A stretch of 64,000 nucleotides of DNA from NCBI RefSeq assembly GCF_027744825.2, contig NC_071342.1, positions 19,312,501-19,376,500 of the forward strand, given 5' to 3'. Numbering within the stretch: the stretch's first letter is position 1; every line of letters begins with the position of its first letter. This document shows, in pieces, positions 31,401-47,639 of this stretch. A program made the translations under genes and the position numbers. This DNA comes from Synchiropus splendidus (taxonomy: Eukaryota > Chordata > Actinopteri > Syngnathiformes > Callionymidae). Under the pieces are notes generated by a model. The model ran no database searches and had not been told where the DNA came from. It was given only the letters and a program-made list of their open reading frames with translations.

Positions 31401-31491
31401 GATCGAGGAGATGGAGATGACCAACAACCACCTAGTGAAGCGGCTGGAGAAGATGAAGGCCAACCGGAATGCTCTTCTGTCCCAGCAGTGA
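13462..31491 (+). CDS. lrrfip2: LRRFIP2, leucine-rich repeat flightless-interacting protein 2
   Basis: Coiled-coil adaptor. Mammalian LRRFIP2 binds Flightless-I, Dishevelled-3 (Wnt) and MyD88 (TLR4). Coding exons: 13462-13551, 18302-18388, 19123-19182, 19719-19775, 19923-19961, 20122-20190, 21382-21429, 21512-21568, 21732-21827, 22233-22289, 22949-23002, 23110-23166, 23565-23636, 23840-23953, 24339-24380, 25036-25167, 25496-25567, 26224-26394, 26704-26796, 27114-27206, 28675-28776, 29175-29307, 30364-30534, 30606-30685, 30764-30868, 31381-31491. Using all gives 753 residues, against about 721 in man. The first 79 residues carry the family signature ([17 protein letters not shown], then the Ala/Arg-rich helix). 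Residues 80-377 are Ser-rich. From 378 to the end is coiled coil, finishing [13 protein letters not shown]. The N-terminus and the MLH1 linkage favour LRRFIP2 over LRRFIP1. All junctions are GT-AG and in phase. Confidence 0.96.
13552..18301 (+). other. lrrfip2: lrrfip2 intron 2 (4.75 kb)
   Basis: The largest intron of the gene, lying after the first coding exon. It contains the antisense THAP-like fragment near 15.6-15.7 kb and otherwise no recognised gene. Large 5' introns often hold enhancers, but nothing here identifies one. Confidence 0.7.
15618..15707 (-). pseudogene. THAP-domain fragment, antisense in lrrfip2 intron
   Basis: On the minus strand an ATG at 15707 opens with [13 protein letters not shown], the start of a THAP zinc-finger domain (Met-Pro, then C-x4-C). 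The usual Phe-Pro block does not follow well and the frame stops after about 29 residues, so only the beginning of the C2CH finger remains. No later Cys-His pair is seen. It is best read as a relic of a THAP gene or P-element-like transposon. In-frame sequence upstream (to 15809) is unrelated or decayed. Confidence 0.4.
19969..19983. repeat. Short (TA)n tract in lrrfip2 intron
   Basis: A short run of TA dinucleotides begins only a few bases after the donor at 19961. Confidence 0.8.
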
Positions 31492-32180
31492 GGCAAGGCA
31501 GCACCACCACCATCATCACGCAAGTCCTTAACCTCACACGTCAGACCTCCGACCGTGCGCCCGGAGCACGCTTCCCCGTCTTCGGCTGCGAAGACGTGTA
31601 GCTTAACCCGAATCACCGAAAAATCGTAGCAGAGATGAAAGACCGAACTTTTCTTTTCTCTTTGGTCAAGCTGGGAGTTCTTTTCATCTGTGAAGTCGCC
31701 AGAGATTTTTGGGGAGAACACATGGTGAAGAACGGTGAAGATGCTGGGAGAAACGTGTCACTACATTCAGAGCTTTCTTCTGCAACATGTTATCCACAAC
31801 ATTAATTTCCTTCTGGCTGGGTGCTTGGCTCTTCTTTTGTTTTGTTTTTTTGTTTTGTTTCTCTTGATAAGTTGCATGAATGAGTCAGGACGACGCTTTT
31901 AAACTCTTCAACCATGGAGGCTGCTCCGGCCCTGCACCTTCCCAGCTTCCCTCACACAGTGAAGTGCCTTTTCACACTCGGAGTCTGGGGATCTGCACCG
32001 CTCATTGAATCAATGGTTTTTAAAAGGTACACGATGATGTATTTAAAGAGAGAGGGAAAAAACAGGAGGTGCCGTGTGGAAAATATGTAGAACCGACCGT
32101 GTCTGCTGCAGTTTCATTGAAATTTTTCAAATATTTAAAATATTTCTTGAAAATAAATGTGTAATTTACAGACCTGTGTG
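31492..32180 (+). other. lrrfip2: lrrfip2 3' UTR
   Basis: Trailer of roughly 690 nt after TGA 31489-31491, ending downstream of AATAAA at 32152-32157. Confidence 0.7.
32152..32157 (+). terminator. lrrfip2: lrrfip2 poly(A) signal
   Basis: AATAAA in an AT-rich context, the last plus-strand hexamer before the mlh1 tail. Cleavage is expected about 10-30 nt downstream. Confidence 0.65.
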
Positions 32181-32268
32181 TCGGGATTGTGTTTTGTTTA
32201 AGACGAGTCTCCAACCATCTGAACTGAGAGTGTGGACGTTAATAAGATGAAGCTTTTCCGTACAAAAC

Positions 32269-32274
32269 TTTATT
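32269..32274 (-). terminator. mlh1: mlh1 poly(A) signal
   Basis: AATAAA on the minus strand only about 23 nt after the mlh1 stop, implying a very short 3' UTR that ends near 32240-32259, facing the lrrfip2 3' end. Confidence 0.65.
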
Positions 32275-32296
32275 CACAGCAGTGTGTCACAGCAGC

Positions 32297-37026
<4,730 letters not shown>

Positions 37027-37460
37027 GCCCGATAACGCCCTTTACTCGATATGAAAGTCGCCAACGGAAGAAAATTGCAGTAAAATTACTGAATAGCGAC
37101 AAAGTTGTGCATCACTAGCGCAAGTTCCACAGTCAAGCATGGTGTCAGAACATATAAAAACAAGAAGAGCCGCCACTCCCAAAACCTAATCTTTTCTTAT
37201 GTATCTAAACGCAAACTATATTTTAGTAATATATTTAAAAAACATGTAAGGTAATATTAACTTGTGGTGTCAAATGAGAAGAAATGGACATGTAATTGTC
37301 AACAGGTTTAGGTGTGTCTTGTTGTGTTTGGGTCCCACATCTTCTCCGTCATAAACGATCTTTGGCGACTGAGCGCGCGGGAAAGACGTGGACTGAGTTT
37401 GCGCACGGTAACGCTTCTTCTTCTCCATTGAAATGTAGTGGCGTCATTGGTAACAGCGCC
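37027..37460 (-). promoter_or_regulatory. mlh1: mlh1 upstream/promoter region
   Basis: A CpG-containing region upstream of the mlh1 ATG (37026-37024). At 37374-37383 GCGCGGGAAA (TTTCCCGCGC on the other strand) is a perfect E2F-type site, fitting a replication-linked repair gene. No TATA box is obvious. It lies about 350 bp from the ATG, so its relation to the transcription start is unknown. It could also serve an undetected divergent transcript. Confidence 0.35.
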
Positions 37461-39345
37461 ACAACCGGTTAGAGCGTGAAGTCCAATGTTTATTATATCA
37501 TTGAACTACGGCAAATAAACAGTTCTGTCTCACCAGGATTACTTGACTGCAGGTTTTTTTTTTAAACCACGTGTACTGGAAATGACACGCTAAATAACAA
37601 TCCAATTAAAACAATTACCCGATTAATGGTGACTTAAACACCAATGACTAAACTCCACACATCATTTTCTCTTTTGTGCAGAGCTTGTGCCCAGACTTGA
37701 TCATGCTGAGGTGCGTCTCTACAGGACGTCCAGCCCTCCAGAGTTAAACCGTGAAAATGCAGTGTATTTTGGCCAAGACCGAAGTTGCTAGGCAGTTTGG
37801 CTTGAGGCGAGATGATGTCAGCACATTGACATTCTGAGCTGCCCGGGGAGTGGCGCTGTTCAGATTCATCTGGATGAAAAAAAGACAAACCAATCCTAAA
37901 CTGTTGTCGGGCCTTTAACAGGAGCGCTTGCTCAAAATGGTCTGGTTCCACGGTGTGTTGTCGAGGCGTTGATCCAAGTCATGATTGAGTTATTGTGCAT
38001 TATGTAACTCAACTCTGAACACAAGTTGGTACCTTCGAAACGTACACGTCAAGTCGACCAGCTTGTTGTGTTGCTCGTGGGTGGTTGCCAGCGTTTCCTT
38101 TTTTAAGATCAGAACTTTCGCTTGCTCATGTGGCCGCTCTGCTTTTTATCGGGTGCAGATGTGAACCTCTCTACTGGTTTTGGACGTGAAAAAAAAAAGA
38201 GTAGCTGGTTGAAACCTCTGAGGGAGGAGTTTGTTCTGAGGTAGCGTTCTGCAACTGAGTGGTGTTTTCCTGCAGGATGTGTTGCTGCATTCACAACAAA
38301 GCAGCGAGCAGGAGTCGAGGAAGAAAAGGAAGGAAGTCATCATGGTTGGATGTGAAGTAATGTCCTATAGTTGACGTCAGTCAACTATGGTTATGGTGCT
38401 CTGTGAGCCACAGAACTCTGGGTGAAGCTGAAGCTGGCAGTGACAGGTACCTACAGGTGCACTCCAATAAACAACATGTCCTGATTCAGATCCACCGTTG
38501 TTGCCTGGGGACACGCACTGAAGAAACAGTCAAGCCATACACACCTGTTTTCATCTCCGCTCAATGAAGCTGCAGCTCAACCTGAACCAGTTCATTCTGA
38601 AGCTGTCGGTGTGAATCCGCATGTCCTGCTGACAGCCTCGAACGTCGCGTGTTCACTCAGAGAGACTGAGGCGAGCCAGATCTCCTGGAGACACAAATGT
38701 TGTGGCGAAGCAGTCACATGTGGAATTTACCAAGGCCTCTCCATGGGACGGTTATAGTTTGAGCGGCCTTCAGGTCTGCTGTTGACATGATCCGCTGGTC
38801 AACTAAAGGTGAGGTGTGGCAACAAACCCTGCTCTGTGACATAATATCCTGCTGATAAAAGCACTCCCTTCACTCACACAACATGACCCACAATGCACTG
38901 CAGCATTTCAGAAAATGAAATTGCCTCTTCTGAGTGTATGGTATTTCTTATTGTGAGTCGATGATGTCACCACCTACGAGCAGTGTTCCCCAGAAGAGTG
39001 CAGGAGGAGGTTCCTGGTGAGAGAGAAACCGCCTCCTCTCTTCTCCCCTTCTTCTCACTGGTGTCACTGAATGCATCATCCACTCAGCGTGTGTAATTGG
39101 TGAGTTGGACCTGGTAATCCATGTTTACTTTCTCATGGCTGGTTGACAAACCTTCGGCGCACGGGATCAACGCCAATGTTTAAGTTCTCTTATCTAACAA
39201 ACAAACAGGCTGTTATCTAACTTCCTGTCAGTCAGAAGCAGCAGCGAAACAGACCACAAGTGCTGCATCCGTGCATGAGCAGGTGTGATTGTTTTATGAG
39301 GCCAATACTTTTGATAAGAATCCTGAGGATCTTCCTAGTCTGCCT
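37461..39345. other. Intergenic, nothing recognised
   Basis: Between the mlh1 promoter and the repeat cluster. The longest open frame (37634-37951, minus, 105 residues) has no splice support and no family I recognise. Confidence 0.4.
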
Positions 39346-39371
39346 CACAACACACACACACACACACACAC
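39346..39371. repeat. (AC)n microsatellite
   Basis: About a dozen CA dinucleotides immediately before the LINE fragment. Confidence 0.95.
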
Positions 39372-39374
39372 GAC

Positions 39375-40070
39375 TCCGGGCATCTTGTGGTCTTGTTCAC
39401 CAGTGAGGAAGTGCCTTCAATGGCAGTGGAGAAAGAGCTGAGGCAGAAGATAAAATCCATGACAGTGAAAAGCTTGAGCATCCGTCAGAGGCTCGAAGTA
39501 GCGGAGAGGCTCCTCCTGTTGGGACGGAGGTGTCCAACTCGAGGCACCAGGGCCAAATCTGGCCCTCAATGCCTTTATGTACGGCCCGCAAAACTATAAA
39601 TATGTAGAGGTTCTACATTTACTTTGATATAATTTCAGGCACACCGAGAACTAGTATACAGGTCAGTAACTTGTAATCTGGAAAAAATGATGAAGATTGG
39701 CACAGTTTCTTCTTGGAGGAGAAAAAAACTGCTGTTATCATTTTCTGTTTCGACTGTTGCTTCTCATTTGGAGGTAATACCAGTTTTGTCCAGCCTGCGT
39801 TGGGATGTCTCCTGGACGCCTCCCTCTAGTCAGGTGACACAGGCAAGTCCCAACTGGGACACACACACATCTGTAGTCGTCCTGGGTTGAGTTGGTATTC
39901 ACCCATAAGAGCAAGTGGAGGTGTCCAGTGGGAGGGTATAAGCCTACAAATCTCTCCAGCTGTAAAAAGTTTTGTAAGGCGGTGACGCCGTCGATTAATC
40001 TGTCAACCCAGTGCAGCAGGGATCGGCCTTCGCCTCCCATGACCCTGGAATGACCTTGTCAATATGAATG
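39375..40070 (+). mobile_element. Degenerate LINE 3' end, interrupted
   Basis: GGTCTTGTTCACCAGTGAGG near 39388, GAAGTAGCGGAGAGGCTCCT near 39496, TCTCCTGGACGCCTCCCT near 39809 and CAACTGGGAC near 39851 fall in the order of the 3' part of a widespread teleost non-LTR element. The tail GACCCTGGAATGACC-ATGAATGAATGG near 40040-40070 also fits. The reading frame is broken. A hAT-like piece sits between the two halves. The family is not assigned. Confidence 0.55.
39528..39600. mobile_element. hAT-like terminal fragment
   Basis: GGTGTCCAACTCGAGGC, GGGCCAAATCTGGCCC and TACGGCCCGCAAAACT resemble the ends of non-autonomous hAT elements. It lies inside the LINE fragment. Confidence 0.4.
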
Positions 40071-43000
40071 AATGGTGCCCGGTCTCACATCATCTGCATT
40101 ACATATTCAGCGAGTCTCACACTGAAAAACAAGTCCTCTGAGCTGGGCCTGCTGTGTATTTAGGATAAAACCTCAGTGGCAACTCTCCGTGCCAGTGTGA
40201 TTCATGGTAACCATGACGACCGTGTCAACCGAGGCGTGTTTTTCATGATATATATTTCACAATCTGAGGTTAGTCACTGAGCGTCGCACACACCAGCTGG
40301 AAGCGTGAGTCACATGTTCGCCCAGATCAGAGATAACCCAGGTTCATGTTTCATCACCGAAGCTGTCAGTCACAGAACTGAAACATCGCTTGTCCTTGAG
40401 GTGTTAAAAGTGCGCCGCCGGTACGACGGCATGCCGTGAGGCGACTGTACGCCATCGCTCATTGGGATGCTCCTGTGTGTGTGTTTAGGGTGGTGCCTGC
40501 AGAAACAATGAGGGATTGTCTTCCCGTCTTCAGCGAAGCCGCTGCGTTGCATCACTTCCTTCACTTGAGATTCCATCCTATTCTGGGTCCAGTGCACAGC
40601 CACTTCCTGTTGGCTGCAGACAGAATGACCTCACCTGTCACCACCTTTCAGTCAAGAACCAACAAACAGGTCCGCCTGGTTCCGAGGCAGGAGTTAAATT
40701 AGGCATCATTAATGATGGGTAAAAGCAGGAAACGGACGAATGAGTTTACGGCGTAAAGTCGTCGCCGCAGGCTCTGAGCTTTTGTCTCGCCTCGCTGCTG
40801 GTTTAGCACCTGAACGCACCTTCATAAACAATCACAAGGACGTCTTTGTAACAATAATCCCACACTGGAGTCTCTCGATGTGTAGTGTCCTCCGTGGAGT
40901 CGACACAACTCTCTCCAGTGAAGGCTCCAGTTTGGGCCTTTGGTGTGGAAAGTGTGTGCTTAGTCACAAGCAACAAATTATTCATCACCACAGAGCTGCT
41001 CTGGTGAAGTCATTAATGTGCTTGAGTCGACAAAAAGTCTGGCTCTGAAGACTAGTCGACACTTGTTCACAGATAAAGCAGGATACAACTGGTTTCACAC
41101 TCATTCAGGAGTGATTTCAACTCAGTTTCTTGAAGTCAGGATGCTCCGTGCTGGTGGTGATTTTCGAACAAATATAAAGATTTGTGATCTGATTCACTCA
41201 AGTTTTGGTCTATAAATCTTCAACAAATCTTCAGTCGGCCATGAAATCTTTCTTTTTAAACTTCACTGTCTTCAGGCAACGACCAAACCGTCAAGCTCCA
41301 ACATGTTTTTGAAGGAGACATGGCAGCCGGTTCAACATTCATATTCGGGTTATGTTTATGAGGGACATGTTCACGGATAAAGCAGGATATGACTGGTCAT
41401 CCAACAGTGTAGCAGTTCATCCATTCGGGCATCTTAAACTGCTTAGCAGAGGTCAGGTCGGGGAGGCAGCAGCTGGAGGGAAGCGGCCCATGCTGTGACT
41501 ACAAAACCACCTGGCAAAGGTTCAAATTACTTCAAGCTTCTGCAGACCACACAAAATGACTTGCCAGGCCACATTTGACATGGGTTCGATGCTTAAAGAG
41601 GGACAGTCAGAAAGCCCATTGAAGGACTTGGTTGCTTCCATTGTGCAACCACCACTGCAGCACTCAGTAGATGGCAGAAGCTGCATGAGCTGACATTGAT
41701 ATTTAAGCAGCACCAACAAACAATCTAAATGCTTTCCCCTCCTGTTTATGGATTCACCATCACACTTTGCTCTCTCCGTGAGTCAGATCAGACTCTGGTG
41801 GTGGCGGCAGCGACCAAAGTCCATATTATTATCTTTTATTGGATTTTAATTGCGTTTTATCAACAGTCATCATCTACTCAGTGCTCTGTGCAGCCAAAAA
41901 AGGAGCCAATACAAATACATTTGTGTAATACATTTACAACCGTTTGCTGTCGGATAAAAATAAAAGTACTTTTTAAAAACTTTTTTACTTAACCAAACAA
42001 ATAAATTATATATTTATATTACAGATGGGACTTTGATGAGTTTATTACTATTAATTAATTATATCAAAAATAATTTAATTAAATTTCACAGTTTTCTCTC
42101 CAGACAACAGGGAACCTTTGTAAGTGCAGGAGTTCCTGGTCCACTGGTCACACTGATGCACAAGACACGTGGCAGCTAGGATGATAACAACAACAACAAA
42201 CATGGAGGAATCCCTGAACAAAAGCATTTTCATGTTTTTCGCTACACAATGGCCAGGGTTTCCACCACTCTGAATGTACTTGAAATTCTTAGAAAATATT
42301 TTCAAGACATTAAAATAGCTTTAGTTTAAAGAAGGTGATATAAAAACTTGAATATAGCCACCATTGTTGTGCTATTGTCAAACTGATGCAAAATATTTTG
42401 TTGTTTAAATGTATGTATGGGTCCATGATTCAGTAATATAAAAAATTCATTCAAGTTGAAAACACCTCTTCAGAGAAAAATGATCCCGATAACGCAATCT
42501 TAGCTGAGCAACACAAAGATCTGATCATGAAAATGTGCTAAGTCTGAAAATATAAGGATAAAAAGACAACAGTAAATGAAGCCTTGTAAATCATTGGGCT
42601 TGTCGTGTGGAACACGTTTATCGCCTTGTAACGACACATATCGTCAGCTTATTACTGACAGAGCTACTTCCTGCGTGACGGTGGCCCAGTGTAGGAAATG
42701 TGTCTATGGTGAGCAGATCATGTCACATCCACGCCAGGGTAACCTAAGTTCAAGTGCACCTGGTCAGGCTCCCAAAAAAGGAATGAAAAAAGTCTCTTCA
42801 TCAGGAAAAAATGGGCAGTGAAAATAGTGTTTTTGCCAGGTCAGAGGCCATCCCATCCTCCAACTGAAAGACTGTCATCCAATATTGTCAAGAGAAGATG
42901 GCGGACTTTGGAAGAACTTGAAACTCTACACACTTACTTTCATATCTTGAGAATTTTCACGGGAAATACAGCAGCACTTGTAGCGAAAACCTTCCCAGAA

Positions 43001-43450
43001 TGTAGTGGCTCTGCCCCAGGCCTTCCTCCTAGCAGCAAGAAACACCTCACAAATGATCTGCTCGATCTTATTTTACACGATTATGTGCAGACAAACTAAT
43101 CGCACAGCATCACCTGTGTTCTTGGATATTAGATGTGAAACACCGTAGTAAGAACAGTGTCTGAACTGCTGCATTTCCAATGAAACGATGCGCTTGGTCA
43201 CTGCTTAAAGAACCGGTCTGATCTCGGGCTGAGCAACACAAAGACCTGAGTGTCAAGATTTACTTTCAATATCAAGTATCTGATTCATTGAATATTTCAG
43301 TGGGATAAGGAACATGATTTAAGGACAATAGAGGGTTAAACTGTCTGCCTCGATGAGGCGCGGTTCGATTCGGCACCAACCAGGACACGGGGGAGAAAGT
43401 CCAGCCGCGACGGTCCGGGGTCAAAAGTCAGAGATCCCGGTGGACTGTGA
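40071..43450. other. Intergenic, with unexplained direct repeats
   Basis: No exon is recognised. Two imperfect direct-repeat pairs are visible: TTCACRGATAAAGCAGGATA near 41073 and 41368, and GCTGAGCAACACAAAGAYCTGA near 42503 and 43229. The second pair brackets two open frames of 81 and 93 residues (42576-42821, 42818-43099) that I do not recognise. Confidence 0.4.
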
Positions 43451-43559
43451 CGTCCAGAGGCGCTCCGGATGAGGCGGGGCGACTCAACTTGAGCTCTGCG
43501 TGAGCTGTGTGTCAAACATTCTCGCCAACATGCCTCAAGCATGACAGTAAACTGGTTCT

Positions 43560-43683
43560 GCTGGGTGACGGGGAAACAGCACCACAAGACTCTCGAGTCC
43601 CACTCGGAGCTACAACGCGACGCAAGAGGGAGATGACGCCTTCACGGACCAGTCCGCGCAAACTCTGAAGCCGAGGACTGCGG
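43560..43683 (+). other. fam83h: Probable 5' UTR exon of fam83h
   Basis: A CpG-rich block (about 43340-43700) contains a good donor, CTGCGG|GTGAGT, at 43683/43684. It is the nearest plausible non-coding first exon for the acceptor at 47631 (CACCTCAG). The left edge is arbitrary and the link to fam83h is inferred from order and strand. Confidence 0.4.
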
Positions 43684-46600
43684 GTGAGTGCTGTCGTCGG
43701 TGGTTTATTTTTCCCCAAAAGTTACTCTCAATCCTGGCTCCTGTCGGTTTGTCGACGTGTGAAGATGCCACCGACTTCTGACAGGGAATTTGAAACCACA
43801 TCGTGAACTTGTTGATCCGTTAAAACTTTGACAGCGATGACAGGAAGTTCGCCAGCAGCGCGTTGTTCACACTTGCTCTGTAGCGTTTAAAAACGCTGCC
43901 TACCTTGTTTCTTGACCCTTTACATCCGACATACGTCGTTATTTTCTCGAACTTGTTCATGAAGTTGGTGAAGTGTCAAGAGGGAGGAGCCACACCCAAA
44001 ACTATCTGTTCTGTGACTCTCTCCATTCAACATCGGGTTTTTTTTTATCAGTCAGCGAAAGATCATTGTTTTGAGCGAAAAGTGTCGTGAAATCAGAGCT
44101 AATATATCAAAGAGACGTGGATGTGGAGCCAAAAAAAGATATGTGGAAAATGTATGAACTACGATCGTGACTCCTCTCGGTTGAACAAGTCAACACAGTG
44201 AGCAAACATAACAACTCATCTATTTGCCTGGATATACAAATGTGTGTAATGCTACAGAACCATGCGACCAAAATAAAGTTTTATTGTCTATAAAAGCAGT
44301 CAGGCTATTCACAAGCATCTTTATTTTCTCGGTTACTCAACGCGTTTCCTCGACAGAGATGCATTAAAATACATATGGCGTTTATTCGAATTGAATATTG
44401 ATGTCACTGGATAAAAGAAGTTTTAAATGAGCAGTAAAAGGCTAATACACATGGTAATGTTGGATGATACTTCACTATTAACTGTAGAATAAATAAAAAT
44501 GAAAAACAAGTTCAGAAAAAGGACAGTTATGATTTATGTGTTATGACGTATAATATACCTAAGAAAAGTGAAATAATGAAATATGTATGGTTATCATCTC
44601 GCCTGTGTGTAAATATACTCAAACCTCAACCCAATTCATAGCAGTAAATCTTAGATTTTGTCTATTCCCAAACTTCCCAAATATTTGAGTAGTGACTAAT
44701 CATTGTACAAATGTCTGTATTTGAAGATGTCTGTGAAAAGTTCAGCAACACACATAAGCACCCGCCAAATTACTGCTACTATCAAGTTGCCTCTGAAATC
44801 TATGTTGCAAATAGTTGTTTCCACTTACAAATATTCTTCAGTTTTGACTCAGTGTAATGTTAATAAATGTCTTTGATCGCTGTCAAAACAGTTGCACAAA
44901 TAAGCAGAGAGATAACTCAAGTTGTGTGTGAGTTATTAAAATAGTTATTTAGTCCTAAAAGCGTCGAAACACATTGAATTACTTGTGTTCACTACCCACT
45001 CTACTTTATATCTATAGACATTGTTACATGGTAGTATAGCAGTGTAACGTGTTGGTGTCAGTAAAATCTGCGTTGAACGTTTTACAGAAGGATAAAGTGT
45101 GGGACTGATGTCAGATCATTAACTTGGTTAACAATGCCAGGTTCTTTGTGTTCGGCTTTATTGGCTTTTGCATAAAAATGTCGGTGGACTGATATTCTGA
45201 CCACTCCAGCTTAATCATTGACTCTCAGCTTGTGTGTTTTTGCTCCTGACAGACCTCTCAAATGAAAGCTCTGTGCCTCATGATCAGATTGAATCAAATA
45301 GGATTTGAAAAAAAAAAAAAATTAAATGATAAGTTTTGTTTTTTTTTTGTTTTGTTTTCATATGAGTTTCATTGAGCCTGAATGCCTCCACTTTCAGTCC
45401 AGCGATTCTGGGTCCTCCAGGCTACAGCGAGTACAAAGCGGAGGCCTTTGCTATGGATTTGCATGACTCTTATTTTCTTCAGTAACAATGATCTGAAAAC
45501 CAACCGATGAGCAGTATTCAGGTCAAGCCACTGAACGTCATGTCCATTCCTCCTTACAAGCTTAAAAACATAAATAAATAAAAATGTGTGTTGAATGCTA
45601 AAGTTCATGCAGCTATTGAGTGAGTCACTGCGCCTGCTCTTTGGGGATTCAATCCTGATCAACTTTATCTCAACATGTTTTAACTGATTCTGAAGCAGGC
45701 CGGCGTTTGGAGGGTGAAGCGCGTCAATACCGCTCCTTGCCTGTGATTTATCTCTCCCATTTAAACTCCATTTAGAGGTTTATGGTCTTTTATCTCACGC
45801 CCACTGATGAAAGGATGTCAATGCACATAGTTCTGCACCTGAACAACTAGTTTGGTAATCTTGCTGATCTTTCCTCGCTGCTGAAGGCCTTCTTTAACAT
45901 TAAACATAAATCAAAGGGTTCTGACTCGACGAGTGCTTTGGTGTGTTCGATGCCGCGACACACTGATCGACTACAATACAGCCGTCAGGGATCTTCAGAA
46001 GAAGAAATCTGGCAACCTGCTGTACATTCCAGATGGGTTTAACTTTGCTGTACTGGCAAGCATTTAAAAAAGGGTGAGCAAGCTGGTGGGAAAACATCAG
46101 CTGAATCTCACGTAAAGCCCCTGACCTCTGGTGGACAAACCTCAAATCACCCCCTGCTGAGGCAACACTGGGTGACCCGTAATATCATACCCCCTGTTCA
46201 GTTCGATTTCCTGGCCAGAGAATATGTTGAAAAGTGCTGAGTGTGTGTTTTTTTTTAAGATAAAATATGTGCGTATTGTTCAATATTACTGTGACTTTTT
46301 GACTGCTCAGATGTTCTCCAACACCACAGTTTTTGTCTCCTCCCTCAGAGCGAACACAACACAGTTGCTGGGTGCGTTTAGCTCGGGGCTCAACTGGCAG
46401 AAGGGTTTTATTTACCCATCATTAAACTGTTAAATTGCTCTCTATATGGGGTTCTGCATATATCTTTGTATATCTCTGTATCACATCCATCTAAAGCAGT
46501 GCCTCATTGAAAAAAACCCGGGGCACACCACCAAAAGAAACTTGGCCAATAATGTCTTATAGAAAATCCATATTCATTTGTGAAAAACTGTAGCTACTGA

Positions 46601-47631
46601 CACTCGGTTGTTATTTTTTATTGACGGACAGATCAGCGCATCAACACACTGGAGCTCTACAGTCGAGTGGAGAGAAAGAATGTCAGTCAATCCATGTGAT
46701 CTCCTCACCTTGGTTGCTCCTCAACACCTTCTCATTGTTCATGATTTAATGTCATCTTTATCTCTCCAGTTTTCAGTCCAACAGATTGTTCAGCAGTTAC
46801 TGCACTGCAGGTGAATCTGGTCCTCCAGCTGAAGTGCTGGGGGCTACCGTAAAGACAGTTACACAAGCCCTTAACCCGGCAGCTTTCAGATGTTGTTTGA
46901 ATGTTCTAGCTAGGATGAACCCTTGCAGGGTTACAGTCATTCTAAATATGTCAGCGCTGACGAAGAGTTGATACCTGACGTTTCAAAGGCAGTTTCACCT
47001 TTTAGGGCTCAACATTGGTTGCGTTTTGCAGAGGACAGTGTGCAAATTTATGAGCCCTACCTGCCAAAACCTGGCCATGTTGGAGGGAATAGGGAAATGA
47101 ACATCCGTTTCAATGGTATAAGTCTAAAACAGCGGAGGCAGTAAAGCTGTTGGTGTCTCTGTTGGTTGTTTACACTTTTTACCGCATCGCATCAACACAC
47201 GGAGGTCCGCAAACCTCTCACAACCCGCCTCCGACCTACCTCCCATTGGAATCCTCTGAATTTAAAGTGATGGATTTGATCAGACTTGTGTTGCTTGTCA
47301 GTGGCAGTAGCGAAGCAGCGGAGGCTACTTGTTGCTTCTTCCGTGTCCTTTCTTTTCTGCACGCTCAGCACTTTCATCAAACATCGCCCTTAGTTACTGA
47401 GATTCCTCTTTTGAAAGTGCCAGGTAGTATTACCGAGTTATTCAGGTGCAGGTCTGAACTGGTGCTGGTGCCTTTATGAACACCTGAACAGCTTGACCTG
47501 TACAGTGTGGCCAGATCAGAGCAAATATTACTGAAACTATTGGATTTCACTTGTAAACAATGTCAAAAATGTGTTGCTCATTCACCTCAGTCGCATGATA
47601 TAACGTGTTCTTGTTGTGTTGGTCACCTCAG
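43684..47631 (+). other. fam83h: Probable fam83h intron 1 or upstream region
   Basis: AT-rich and without a recognised gene. A hAT-like fragment with AAAAAAACCCGGGGCACACC is near 46510. Homopolymer A and T runs lie near 45309-45350. Confidence 0.4.
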
Positions 47632-47639
47632 GTTACAGT

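Noticed and set aside
37634..37951. 105-codon minus frame upstream of mlh1
   Set aside because: No splice signals or recognised domain; lies in ordinary intergenic sequence.
43355..43376. tRNA-like B box (GGTTCGATTC)
   Set aside because: No matching A box, acceptor stem or cloverleaf could be built around it.
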